A program made the position numbers and the translations under genes. This document shows positions 25,139-37,017 of a stretch of DNA of 64,000 bases, piece by piece. The DNA lies in the NCBI GenBank assembly GCA_030549175.1, contig JAUKUA010000001.1, positions 6,076,001 to 6,140,000 on the forward strand. Reading direction: 5' to 3'. The notes beneath the pieces were generated by a model. It was not told where the DNA came from and ran no database searches. It saw nothing but the letters and a program-made list of their open reading frames with translations. Positions within the stretch are counted from its first letter, which is position 1, and each line of letters opens with the position of its first letter. This stretch comes from Lasiosphaeris hirsuta. Taxonomy: Eukaryota; Ascomycota; Sordariomycetes; Sordariales; Lasiosphaeriaceae.

Positions 25139-28100
25139 CCCCCATCTTCACATTCAATCATGATGAAACCACGGCAGACGACAGAATGGCCAGACCGATG
25201 AGGCCACATTGGGCCTCCCAATTCTCCACACGAACCACGAAAACTCTGCCTGGGGCGTCATGGCCGAGCCCAGCGGTCGCGGGGAAAAGAGGCCCTGTCC
25301 AGCTTATTACGAATTCCAGGGCCGCATTGTCCACAGACCCGTCAACGTTCAGGCCAGGACAGTTCATTGGCGGCGCCGCACGACAGGCCTGGGATCCGTC
25401 AAATGTTTCCACGGTTTCGATGCCTTAGGGTCAGCGCTTTGGGCTCGACTTGCCGTCCCCCTCACTTCCATCTCGTCGTGATGTAACGGCGGCAGAGAAG
25501 CAGAGCGGAGGCGCTGCGAATGCCTGAACTACGTAGTAGTGGACGCCTGCAATTGTCCCTTTCTGCCTCTGCGACCAGCGCTGGGACGCTCGAAATGCTG
25601 GGACTTGTGGTGTTGGCTTCTGCATTCGGACATTGGCTGATGAATTGAGCTTTTCACCCGATGGAGTTGTCCGTTCACATGTTTTGCGTTTGCGTCTCGC
25701 TTCTGCAGATGCAAAGATGCACAAAACCTTCCGACGCGCTGCCTGGAACCCTCGCACGCCCTTGCTACAAATCGAGGGAACGAGACGAGACGACGAAGGC
25801 ACCTTTAATCAATACTACTGCCGGTTACCATTCACACCCACAGCAACCAGCTCCTATCCGTACTAGGGCAGCTCTTCGGGGGTCAAAGAGCTGTCTGTGC
25901 CGCCCAGAAACTGCTCTTGGCTGTGGGTCAGTGGGATGAATTGGAGACCTCGTCCTTATCGGCATCGCTCGTTGCCCAGGTAAACGATTTAGCAGACAGC
26001 CGGGAAACGACCCGCGGCACAGTTGGCGGAATGGTGAAACGGGCTCGAGAGACCGGTAATGGTCCAGCCATATTGCCAATGAGAGGTTTTTTTTTGGGGG
26101 CGTTTTCATTAGCCCTTTTTTTCGTGACCTCTGATGCTCGAAAGGGCATTTCCATCCAGGCGAGACGAAAGCACTTTCCCAACTTGAATCGGCTAATGAG
26201 GTCTCGCCGGCTTGTTTCGCTCAGGCCTCTTCATGACAATGGCCTCTCCTTCTCAATCGGTCCAGCGCGTCACTTGCATACAGCCAGGAGAGCGGCCGCT
26301 GCACGTGGATCGGGATAGCGACTCGATCGACATAAAACATGTATAAAGTATAACGTACCGTGTTCGCTATTGCTACAGCCAAAGCAGATGGCCGGTCCGC
26401 CGTTCGTATGCCAGTAATTCGCCCGCCAGGAAGTGCGCACGCACTATTCCTGGATCTGCCGATGCTGCGAACCTTGGTTCGAAGGGTTGCGTTGCATTTG
26501 GCGGTTTCTCCCCCGTGGATCTGCGACTGTGCGCCGTTCGTTCTTCGGTCTGGTGCTTACATAAAAGACGGGAAGGGGCGCAGGTGTGTCCGGCGCGCCG
26601 GTGAGCAGCCACCTCCACGGGCGGGACAAACCGGGGCACGGACTTCTTTCTTTTCTTTTTGTGTTGCGCAAATCAGCCTCGTGTGGCACCCCACCAAGAC
26701 TACCCCTCTAGCTCAGCCTTACCAGTCCTGTTCAGCTGCAGCCAAAAAGCAAGGCTTCGATCGATCTTCTGGAAGCTTACCCCCCAAACTGCAACCCACA
26801 CACCTGACGGGCCGTGACGGCCCAAAAAGGGCGAGAGCTTCCATAGCAAAAATTTCCTCACGTGTTTCTCAGTCCGCGCAGTGTGCTGCTCTGGTTACAG
26901 TCCCCTCACACTTAGAGAGAACGGCGTGATGCAGTTTCCCCGAGACAGGTAGGATGGGTCATTGGGAGTCAGGCAATCAGCGATCGATCAGTTTCGGAGA
27001 CCGGCGTGGCTCACTAGGTTCCTGCTGCCAGTTCCTGCTCCCGCCTAGCGTCCTCCGCCATGACTGCCCAAGTGCACCAACGGCAACTCGCTGTGCCACT
27101 GTCCGAGACCTGGGCAGCATGCAAGCGCCTCGAGAGCGCCCGATTTCATGACATTGATCATTGGGTGCATCTCAACAACACCCAGGGATTCGCGTCGCGC
27201 GAGACAAGCCAAGTTGAAGCCATGGCGAGTGCCACCCCCGCAGAGACGAGGCACTGGTCTGAAGCCTTTGAAGCCGCGCTCGGTTTCGACTTGATGCCCC
27301 TCACTGTAGCTGACCGTGCAGGCAGTGACTGCAGTCACGTTCCCCTCCACTGCATCAACAGCCGAGGAATCATTGGATTTGTGTGAGGTTCCCGGCAAAC
27401 TACTCGCCAGACCCAGAGAAGAGTTTTTTTCTTTCTCTTTCTGCCTGACAGTGGGGCTCAGGCAGGCCAGATCTTCTCTCCATTATGGCAGCCGCATGGA
27501 TGACTCCTGCTCGGCTGGTGGTTCGCATCCGGGTCCGCATCCAAGAGCCGGCGGGGGAGAGGGGTGTTGGCTGGGCGGGACAGGCTATGAATGGGGAGAC
27601 CTTTGATACCCCTCGATCCCTGATCCCGTTGCCCAAAACCCACAATCCACAACCCAGACCCAGTCTCGGTACGGATCTCGCGGGGCAACGCGATGTTGGT
27701 GTAAAGATGCACGAAGCGCCATGCCGTGGTTCGCACACATCCGGGCTTTAATTTTGTCACCCAGGTCGCAGTTCCAGTGGCAAGCTTGGCGTTCCCGCCT
27801 CGGCGACCATCGGGGAGGTTGGCAGGTAGGCCATCCAGCACTATATCCAAGATCCCGTTTGGGGGACATGGAAACCGCCGAGGCTCTGGGTTGCTTGCCG
27901 GTTCTCGCACACTGTAGCCAAGGAATTTCTGCAGTTTCGTGAGCTCAGAGCTCGAAACTCCCTCGACCGACTTATCAAACCATAGTCATGGGGCGTGACC
28001 TGCACCTTCGGTTGCCTCGAAAGCTGCTCGTCCAATTGCTGCACGACTCTCATGCTTGCTGCAGTTGCAAGGCTCATGCTGGGACTGGCCTGCAGCTCGG

Positions 28101-28875
28101 AGCCTCCAGTGGACTCCAACGAACTAGCTCTACCAGGACAACCCGACAAGTTATGTTTCGCTGGATCCCTCGTAGCGATAAATCTCGCCGACTGGAGACG
28201 CCATCCACGGTGGAAACATATTGCGTTTAGTGTTACTTTCTGGCAGCTTGAGGCGGCCGTGGGAGTCATCATGCCAGGAAAATCTTAACCTGGATATCAG
28301 CTGCCTTTGGCCCGTAGATTATTACCGTACGCATCAGATTATGGCACGAGTATAGGTACCATCCCGTCTCCATCATGGCGCCGCCGACTCGGAGACGAGT
28401 CAGCGAATGGAGAGGCTGATGACGCAACCTCTCCCTCCCAGCAGCAAGCCGCCGGCCAGTCGCGTCTTTGGACGAGAGCAAAAGTGTAGGTGTCAACAAG
28501 GGGCTCAAGGCAGGACTGACTTGACGGTTCGCGGCTTCCGATTTGCTTGGTCCTGTCAGCTCTCAGCTGATAGCGCTCCTCTGGTCCCTCGTGCCCGTCC
28601 CATCCTGGCAATCAATCGGGGGTCTCTAGTTCGCCCCAGCCACCCGGGTTTGCAAACCTGGGCTGAGCACTCAATGGGATGCGGTCGCCGACCAATTGCA
28701 GTTGCCGTTTAGCATTCAGAGGGCTACCCTCCTTGGTGTGCTGGCATAGCCTTGGGTTTCAAAGCAAAGAGCGGCGCGCCCCTCCATTGGCCTTGAGCTG
28801 TCTCCCGCCCTTTCGCCTTTAGCATGGGAGATGCTCATTGACTGCAGAGTCTCGTGCCAATGAACCAGTCCCGGG

Positions 28876-28886
28876 CGACGCGTGAG
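28876..28886 (+). promoter_or_regulatory. ACGCGT (MCB-like) element, copy 1
   Basis: The 11-mer CGACGCGTGAG contains the palindrome ACGCGT, the core of the yeast MBF (MCB) site used by G1/S genes. An identical 11-mer lies 117 bp downstream. It is about 6.8 kb from the cyclin ATG, and single ACGCGT sites are expected by chance over 16 kb (another is at 22755..22760), so function is speculative. Confidence 0.25.
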
Positions 28887-28992
28887 GGGTAAATGACGGT
28901 AGACGGGAAAAGCTGCAATGATGGGGTTGAGTTGTGGTTGCTTTTCCGTCGGACTCCCGCACGGCTAAAGCGAGTGAGAACAAAATACCTAT

Positions 28993-29003
28993 CGACGCGT
29001 GAG
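28993..29003 (+). promoter_or_regulatory. ACGCGT (MCB-like) element, copy 2
   Basis: Second identical CGACGCGTGAG 11-mer, same orientation as the copy at 28876. The flanking bases differ, so this is not a longer duplication. Confidence 0.25.
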
Positions 29004-30648
29004 TTTAGCTGAACAGATCGAGACACAGATCGCAACCCAGCAAGTGATGTTGCTGTCCTGGAAAGTCCATGGAACGCGCCGAACAACCTTCTCGATACAC
29101 AAAGGGGAATACACTACTCGGTGATCTGATTAGTAGTCTATATTTGGTGGAGTTATCGAAGAGATGGAAACTCGTCCGACTCATCATGGCCCCCTGAAGT
29201 AGTGGCACAGGAGCCTGTGGCCTGTCGCCTCGGCCCCCCTCCCCCTTAACCTCATGTCGATGGTTTTTAGCCTTGGCTGTCCAACCCCATTCGCTATGTA
29301 GCCGAGGCTTCAGCCAGCCATGATAAAAGATTTGGGCGAGACGAGACCAAGATAAGCAAAGCAGCAAGAAAAGATCATCACAATTCGGCGTGCGCAACCA
29401 GTAGCACGGTGACGAGGCCGGCGATTGGGAACACGGGTCGCGAAAGTTCATGCGAGCCAGTTCTGCCGGCCTCTTCTGCCAACTCACATCATTTCTGAGC
29501 CGTTGGGAGGGGGGGGGAGGCTGCAGGTACCGCGGACCAACCCGATCGCATAGTGCAAGTCGTGTTTATTACATACAGGCAAAGGGTTGAAGGTATTGCC
29601 AGCTACCGAGAAGCACCGAGGAGCCAAGTCGGTCATTGGTGCATTGGGCGTCTTGCTCCCTCACCGACGATATCTGGCATGCTATGGATCCACCGAGTAT
29701 ATATCTGAAAACACCTAAGGTTACGGTTCGGCAACCCATCAAGCGCGGGGGACCGTGAAGATGATATATGTATTAGCCCTGCAAACAGTCAACAAACAGT
29801 AGCACACCTCTGAGTTCCCAATTGGCTCAGCACATGCCCATGCTAGCTGTCACGCTGGAGTTACGTTGGTAGTCTTGTGGCTGTCAATACTGTATACTCG
29901 TGGCCTGGGAAGGGGGTGGAGGAGCTTTCCCCAGAATAAGGGGGCAAGCCGCCACAGCTCGGGCTCCTCAAAACTACGGTAGGGTCGTTCAAACACTTTG
30001 AAGCTCATGACCCATTATTACCATTTCTGCAGCTTGCGGACGCCCCACAACCTAGTACTACTGGATACAGACCGAAACTGCCTGGGTTCGTGGCCCGCTA
30101 ACGAGACCTCGGCGTGATGTCTTAGACGTGCGTGGCGGCAGTTCGATGATACGTCACGCCCGGAATGGCACCGGTTCCGATGGCCAGATCTGCCAGCATT
30201 CTGCACAAAGAAGAAACAATATATGGATTGAATCTAGATGGCACTGTCGTGGAGTTGAACGTCGCTAGTCTATGGTGCTTGCTTGGTTGGAGGGTTGGGG
30301 GTGGCGGCTACCTTTGCGGTGGTTGGGGAGGATGGAAAAAACAGCGGCTCGCGGGTTAATGGAAAATGCCCCAAGCCGTCTGCGCCAGCTTGATGAAAAA
30401 CAATATTGGTGACAGCAACTTGACCAGACTAGCAAGGTATCGAAGAGCTCTTGTCTCACGGCACGCAGCGGCAATGTAGTCTGGCTAGACAATCAGGAGG
30501 CTTCTCAGATACACGGGTTCGGTGGAGCTGAACGGCATGTGGTGATGTGTGTAGGGTGGTTGAAAGTGAAGGTGTCGTGCTGAAGCTTGAATATGAGGGC
30601 AGCGGTTCGTCAAGCCACCAGCGGCAGCCAACGCCGAGGTCTAGGGGC

Positions 30649-30668
30649 GGGGGGGGGGGGGGGGGGGG
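30649..30668 (+). repeat. Poly-G tract of 20
   Basis: An uninterrupted run of 20 G, preceded by GGGGC. Could stall polymerases or fold as a quadruplex; its length in an assembly is unreliable. Confidence 0.85.
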
Positions 30669-31798
30669 CTAGTGTAAATGGGTAAGGTAGTGAAGCAGAA
30701 TAGATGGCGAGGTCGTTTGGCCGCCTGGTCACCAGCCTCAGAGCGGTCAAAAAGATGGCGGTTGCGACATTCGAATCCATGTTTGAGATGGAGGTCACGA
30801 CAGAGACCCCGCGGCGGCGAGATGACCTCAGGAACAGGCCGAAGGCGTCCGCTACGGGATACTTGCTGGGCGATCACAAGAGGCCGCGGCGTCGAAGCGG
30901 GCTGCGTACGGGGTAAGTGTTCAATGATCAGCCCCGGGCTGGCCGGCCATGGCGGCGCAGCGACATGGGAAAGGCAAGGAAAGGCGATCTCCTGGCCTGT
31001 GGAGATGGGGTCACAGTCGCAGGTGTTGTATCTGTTGCGGCCTGTTTGGGGAGCCTGGCGGAGGTACAGGCGGTGGGATTGGATGTTTCTGGCTCATCAT
31101 GACACGCATGATTAAATTGGTTTTTGAAGTCGTGCAGCACCGCGTCGCGCCTACTTGATTGGCTGCCGGCGTCCTCTCGGATTTCAGAGGGGTATGCATT
31201 GGCGCAGGGAACCACTTGTCCTGGCTTGCCTGCCGTTTATTTCACCGCCCCGTACCTAGGTTGGCAAGAGCACGTTCTGCTTGTCAGACCTCACTGGCAG
31301 CTGCTGATGCTGCAGCTGTGTACTGTGAAATTGGCTCATCCAAACACCAAACGCCTGGCGTCTGCGCTTAGGGTGTAATCTGCCCAGGCTATGGTTTTGC
31401 GTCGTCGTCGAGGAGAGCCCAAGCCCACCTGGCGAGGCCAGGCCCTTTGAATCGAGGTCTGAGGTCTAAGGTCTGCCGTGGTTCCTGACCCTTACCGCGT
31501 TCCTTTTCCAGCCTCCCCGACAAGCGGGGACGACCCCCCCCCCCTCCAGCTGCAGTCCATTGAACGCGGATACGCCAAGCCCTGATGATACGCGCAGCAG
31601 TACGGATCTTGGAACCAGTGGGATCGTGATGCACTGAACGAACTGAATCGAGTTGGTGGAAGGATTTAAAAAAGAGACGTGATGGGTCCGCATTAGCGGC
31701 TAGTAAAAAGTATTTGTACGTGATGACTCTAAACCCACTGAAGATGTGTGGTACCTTGGTTGCGGCGCCTTGAAAACCGTTCCATTGAGAGTGCAAGA

Positions 31799-31820
31799 TA
31801 TCCACCGCCTATCCACCGCC
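31799..31820. repeat. Tandem 11-mer TATCCACCGCC x2
   Basis: Two exact tandem copies followed by a partial third (TACCC). Confidence 0.75.
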
Positions 31821-32081
31821 TACCCGATGCTAGTGACTCGGATACCTAATAGCCTCTGCTGAGGACTCCCCCTCAACAGCGACGTCGTTGTGGCTCTGGA
31901 TATGGCGGGGCGAGGAGCGGCCGAGAAGTCACGGGCTGCCGAGTGCCTCGGATTCCATTCGCCCATGGCCTAGGTCCTGGCGGGCCTTCACCGTTTGCCG
32001 TTGGAGCTAAGAAGCCCTTAAAGAAGCTAATCCGGCTCTTGACGTAAGGCCTATCAGCTCAATCCAGGTTTATATCGATAA

Positions 32082-32110
32082 TCCGGCTGCATTGGCTGCA
32101 TTGGCTGCAT
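32082..32110. repeat. Tandem 9-mer ATTGGCTGC, about 3 copies
   Basis: Two exact copies (32091..32108), one diverged copy before them and a partial copy after. Confidence 0.75.
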
Positions 32111-33071
32111 AAACTATACGCAGCACAGCACAGGATGTATTCAGGGAGGCCAGGGCAGACGCGGGACAAGAACTCACAAGACACAAGAAATTGTTGAAGT
32201 AGCCTTCCGTTTGGGGTTAGGAAGCCATTCTCATTACATTACCTGCAGCCGGCCTTATGCCACCGACCTCCACTTTCATGGTCTCGCGACAGGTCCACAG
32301 GCTGCCCAACGTGCGATCCATGTCTCGACATGCAGTTCAGCCAAGTACCGCCCGTCCTGCGTACTTTCTCACCTGGGTCGGCGACCCGGCTGTCTTGGGT
32401 TTGCGTGATTGCAGAGCAGCGAAACAGCCAGAGCGTCTCGTCTGGGAGAGACAGCGTGGTCGACCATAGACCAGGCTCAGGGGCCATGCGGAGGCCGGCC
32501 TACAGACCAGGCCCGGCTTGCTATATGTCCAATGCACCAAACAAACAGATCGATATCGATCCCAGGCAAAACAAATGCAATACATAGCGCATTGGTAGCA
32601 ATCAACCGAGAATATGGCAGGAGCCAAGGTAAACCCGGACCTGGAGAGCTTGGGTTGACTGCTGAAGCTGCTGGAGCTGTGAGAGCTTCTCAAACACGGC
32701 GAGCATGGGACCAGTCCACAATCCGCGCTGCTTGCTTGCCTGCCTGCCCGCCAGCTGCCAGCTGCTGCGCGCCTCAAGTTGATTACCGACGCCCACTCCC
32801 ATGTCCTTTGTCTGCCACATGCGATTTAGCGAGGCTGTGAGGCCCCGCGTGGTGCTCCCGACCTGCAGGCTCAAGACGGATGGATCATGGAACAAGGCAA
32901 TTGAGGCAGGTATACTAGGTAGGAGGGCAGCAAGCTAGATGGACAAACGATTGATACGAACAAGGCCCCAGCTACACCCGTAGACCCGAGCGATGGAACA
33001 ACACGACAATGGCCCACGGCCCCTCAACGAAAAGAAGGTTCGCGCCATAATGCCAAACCGTGACGCTCAAC

Positions 33072-33109
33072 ACCACGCACACAGGCACACACATGGACAC
33101 ACACACACG
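33072..33109. repeat. CA-rich microsatellite
   Basis: Interrupted CA repeat (CACACAGGCACACACATGG then ACACACACAC). Simple sequence without further signal. Confidence 0.7.
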
Positions 33110-34039
33110 ACACCGACCTATCTTACGCCTTCGGAGTGCAACGCTTTGGTCGGTGCATTACTATGGTACCGTGTCTCTGAATGAGTTTTGCTGCGGTCCA
33201 CCTCGTCGTGCTGCATCCTGGGGCTCTTAATCTCGGCCAGTCAGTGGTCAACCAAAGGCGACGGGGTGTGAGAGGCCCTGCAAGCCCAGTACCCGTAGAT
33301 CCTTGTTATCCTCCACCCGGCCTGAATTTCCCAGCCGAGCGACGAATCCACACAATTCCTCGCTCGCCCACCACATCGCCGTCTGCCCACCCCCCAAACA
33401 GCAGAGCACCGAGGCACCAAGGCAAGCATCCTCTGGCCGTGCCTGGCTGAGTGCGACCTCCGCATCCCACCTGGCACTGTGCTGTGGGCGTGCCTCCTCG
33501 CTCGCCCGTCGCTCCATCTGCTCCATCGCCCGCCAGGAGGATCAAGCCAGGACGGACGGCCATGTTTGTTGCTAGTCGTCCCCTTCCTCCCATCATCACG
33601 TCGCGAGACCATTGTCATCGTCGGGGGCACGCCAGGTAGGTTATTATTACCTGTACCATCTACTACCATCTACGCCTTCTGTGCCATGGGCAGCCGTCGA
33701 GCCAGGCGGGCAGGTTTTCTGTAGCTTCTGTAGCGTATTTTTGGTGTGTACACGGGCGAGGCGTGGCCGTCCATCGCCCTGCTTGGCTGGATCTGGCACG
33801 TCTGGCAACCGACCGGGGCGGGCCTTGCTTTTTGCACCACGGAGGACGGAGAGGGAGAGGCGAGAGGAAGGACCTTGCACGGTTCGGTCTCTTGGCGTTG
33901 CTGCTGAGGTACCTGGCTGACCCTGTCGCGCCTGGCGCTCCTGCACCGGGCCAGGGCAGGGTACTTCACTACAAGGTCGATGCTGCAAGCTGCTTGGTGC
34001 TCAGCAGCGCTTTGGTGAGCAAGCTGGGGGCCCTGTCTT

Positions 34040-34160
34040 AAATCGGCCGTTAACCAATCTCTGCCTCTCTTCCGCTCCCTTTTCCCCTTCTCCATCCTCC
34101 TCCTACCTGAGCAAATATCTATCTCCTCCTCCCCTTCCCTTCCTCTTTCTCCTCCATCCG
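34040..34160 (+). other. Long C/T-rich tract upstream of the cyclin gene
   Basis: Almost continuous pyrimidines on the plus strand. CT tracts are frequent just upstream of transcription starts in filamentous fungi, so this may mark a distal start of the cyclin transcript or of a non-coding RNA. No transcript evidence is available here. Confidence 0.35.
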
Positions 34161-35352
34161 CAACCAGTCATTCCCTCTCCCGTACCGTTCCTTCCAACAA
34201 CCCCGTGGACTCCATTTCTCGCCTGAGAATAGGAGGGAAGGAGGAGACTTAGATTCTGGGCCACCCGACAAACTCTCCCCAGCCATATAAGGAACCGGGC
34301 CAGACTGGTGCGTGTAGAGGCCCGAAGACAAAAAGGCTGGAAATAGGAAGACTTAATATCCTTTTCCTGGTTTTAGCTTTCAACGGCCCTCCACCCCCCA
34401 CCCACGCTCCTGGTATTTTCTCTCGGTTCTCTAGAGGCATTCTTCGGTTCGACAACGAGGAATCCTCCCATTTCCCACCACCTCACCTACCACCGCTCCC
34501 TTCGTTCCGCCCACAAATTCGAGTCTCGACCTCGCCCATTCCTCTCGGTAAACACCACCGAGACCGGAATTCCGAATTGGAGATTGAGCAGAATTCGACG
34601 GAGCGAGCAGGCCGCACCGAGCAAGAGACATTTCAACCCGGCAGCCGAAGATCACCCCCGTCTCCGACAACGCCAGCCTCAGTTACAGTTCAGTCAACAT
34701 ATTCACCGAGACGAGAGTGTCGGATCTCGCTACATGAACGTGATCCGCTCAAAGCCCTCGTTGGCCTTTCTTCGGCGTTGAGAGTGAGGTATGCCAGGGA
34801 TTCCCCAAAGCCAATTCCTTTTCACAATACATCAGGACCTTGATGTTATGGTTTGGCAGAAGCCGCAGAGAATAGGATACTAAATTGTGGCCTGTCCCTT
34901 GCAGACATATGCCGGTTCGGGTTTGTTCTGCAATCCACGGCATCTTCCACGCTCGCGCCTGATTTCCGCCCGTCCTCCGTCGAACTGAGGATTGCTAGTG
35001 TGGGACACGTTAACTCGTTGCTTCCACCCGGCCTCAGGAATTGCGTCAAATTTCCCCTCGGTCCTTCTAGGCCTGCGACCGTGGCGGTAAGGGATCCCTT
35101 CCGGCGTCTTTCTTTTTTTTCACGTACACCCTGCCCCCGCTGCCGGACACCAGACACCACGCCCCAGACTGTCGCTACCCCTTAAGCCCGTCTGGAGCGC
35201 GGCGAGGTCTCAGGTACTAGATCTTGTCCCCACACAGGCAGATCGGGCAATTCACAAACAAGACAAAGTTTCTCCCGCTGGAGAAGCGTGGGCCCGCGAA
35301 GCCATAGCCGATACAGCGGATAGCGAGTTGAGGGTGTCCCAGCATCAAAACT

Positions 35353-35360
35353 ATAAAAAA
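35353..35360 (+). promoter_or_regulatory. TATA-like element of the G1 cyclin gene
   Basis: TATAAAAA at 35353, 396 bp before the cyclin ATG. Fungal TATA-driven starts usually lie some tens of bases downstream, which would place a leader of roughly 300 bases containing the upstream ATG at 35552. No other ATG lies between 35220 and 35552. Confidence 0.45.
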
Positions 35361-35551
35361 GCCACCCTGACAGGCGAGACTTGGAACGACTCGTGCTGAC
35401 TTTGAGAAACCGTTTAGACTCGCACAGTCGGCATCTCTCTTAACCTTGCCGTTTCCCCGGCCACCCGCCTCTCTCAAATTCGCGAGGAACTCATTTCTTC
35501 ACTTGCATACTTTCGGCGTCTTTTTCCAGCCACAGTCACTCTTTTCGGTAC

Positions 35552-35818
35552 ATGCTCTTCAACACACTCCTTAATAATCTAATACTAGTCTCTGAAAACT
35601 GGTCGACCCCCTCACTCACTTTGGCTCGACCGACACTTCTTAATTATCGTCTCATCGAATTCCCGGAGAACTCGGAACTTGGTCACTCTTTAACCCACAC
35701 GTCAACCTCGTTTCGCAACCTCGAAACCTTTTTTCCCGCCCACCCAACATGGCATTCTCAAACCGCCCATCCGACGATACATTCTTCGTCGAGTCGGATC
35801 AACCTTCTCACCGCATAA
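35552..35818 (+). other. Upstream ORF overlapping the cyclin start
   Basis: An 88-codon frame beginning MLFNTLLNNLILVS whose stop lies 70 bases inside the cyclin coding sequence, in a different frame. It has the only ATG between 35220 and the cyclin ATG at 35749. The uATG context (TACATGC) is weaker than that of the main start (AACATGG). If transcription starts near the TATA-like element, ribosomes must leak past this ATG to make cyclin. The peptide has no recognised motif. Confidence 0.45.
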
Positions 35819-37017
35819 GTGCGCGCGATGCGGCCAAAATGATTGCCCGCAACAAGCAAGAGGTACTCGCCAATGAGCTCTCGAGGCTCGCATGCGACGA
35901 GTACCTCGAGGACATCATGCAGCACATGCGTCACATGGAGGTATGTTGTTCTTGTAGTCTTGAAAATATTCGCCAGCGAGGATAAGGGAGCTAACAACAA
36001 ACCAAGGATGAGACGCTACCAGATGCAAATCTTATTGACATGCAGCGCGAGATCCAGTGGTTCATGCGACCCTACCTCGTCGACTTCCTCATCGAGGCTC
36101 ATGCCGCCTTCTCTCTTCTACCCGAGACTCTCTTCTTGACTGTTAACCTTCTGGATCGCTACTGCTCAAAGCGGGTCGTCTATAAGCAGCACTACCAGTT
36201 GGTTGGCTGTGCCGCCCTTCTAATTGCCGCCAAGTACGGAGACAAGAAGGATAGGGTGCCTCAGATCAACGAGCTCAACAACATGTGCTGCGGCCTGTAC
36301 GACGCCGGCATGTTCACTCAGATGGAGATGCATGTGTTGAACACGCTGGACTGGAACATCGGGCACCCAACCGTCGATTTTTTTACCCAATTGATCGTTG
36401 CTGAGGAGCGGGATAGCAGGGAGGTCGAGCACATGGCGGCCTACATTTGCGAGATTGCACTCTACCACCGTGACTTCGTGTCGACAAAGCCATCAATCAT
36501 GGCAAGGGCCTCGCTCGCCCTGGCGAGAGCAATTCTGTTGAAGCCCGAGGTGAATGATGGGGAGTGGGATCACACCGAGAATGTCACGCTCTTGACGCTC
36601 TCACAACATCTTCACCAGCCGTCTGTTACCCTCTCGAGGAAGTACTCCAACCCGTACTACTCGAAGGTATCCGGGAAGCTTGCAGACTTCTTAGCACAGC
36701 AGGCCGCCATTGCCCGACGGGGCGCACCCCTTTCTCCACCTTGCGAGACCACCCTCTCGAGCAAGGCAAACAATGTCTACAGCACCCCTCAGAAGGGCTT
36801 CGGTTCAATGCCCGGAGTAGCTGATGGCTACATGACCCCTCCCATCACACCTGATGGAGCTTGCTTTGGGCAAAACGGCATGATGAAAGACTACCAGGCG
36901 CCCCCAAGGTGTCCCGTCACCCCGACCCCCCAGCCGAATCACATGTCAGCATATCCGCAACATATGGTAGCAGGGCCGTCATATTATGAAGGCACCTCAT
37001 CTCATATGTCGTACTGA
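35749..37017 (+). CDS. G1-type cyclin (Cln/Puc1-like)
   Basis: Regulatory subunit of a cyclin-dependent kinase, probably controlling G1/S entry. Exon 1 is 35749..35940, the intron 35941..36006 (66 bp), exon 2 36007..37017, giving 400 residues. The cyclin box spans about residues 70-220: REIQWFMRPYLVDFLIEAH (the MR.LVDWL-type signature), LPETLFLTVNLLDRYCSKR, VGCAALLIAAKYGDKK and MEMHVLNTLDWNIGHPTVDFF. A second cyclin fold follows to about 310. The C-terminal tail is Pro/Ser/Thr-rich with TP and SP sites (MTPPITPDG, CPVTPTPQP), suited to phosphorylation-dependent turnover. No B-type destruction box is obvious. A very long gene-free upstream region and a uORF suggest elaborate control. The exact subfamily (CLN1 versus PUC1) is not settled. 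Confidence 0.9.

Larger units (their letters stand above)
19659..35350. other. About 16 kb with no convincing gene
   Basis: Between the FAB1 stop and the cyclin promoter I find only short open frames (mostly under 150 codons, the longest 189 at 26360..26929). They overlap each other on both strands, lack domain motifs and show no spliceable continuation. I found no tRNA or 5S gene by eye. The stretch carries scattered simple repeats (see separate entries) and long pyrimidine-rich tracts near 34040..34160. It may be a large regulatory domain for the cyclin, host unannotated non-coding transcripts, or be degraded repeats. Composition is not strongly AT-rich, so it does not look like typical RIP-mutated DNA. 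Confidence 0.6.

Noticed and set aside
26360..26929. 189-codon plus-strand frame, the longest in the gene-free stretch
   Set aside because: No motif, overlapping minus-strand frames of similar quality, unusual Arg/Pro/Ser composition typical of chance frames in GC-rich DNA.
30768..30778. ATTCGAATCC resembling a tRNA B box
   Set aside because: No pairing acceptor stem and no A box upstream.
23653..33109. CRISPR-like or satellite array from the tandem repeats
   Set aside because: The repeats are short, unrelated microsatellites without spacers; the organism is a eukaryote.
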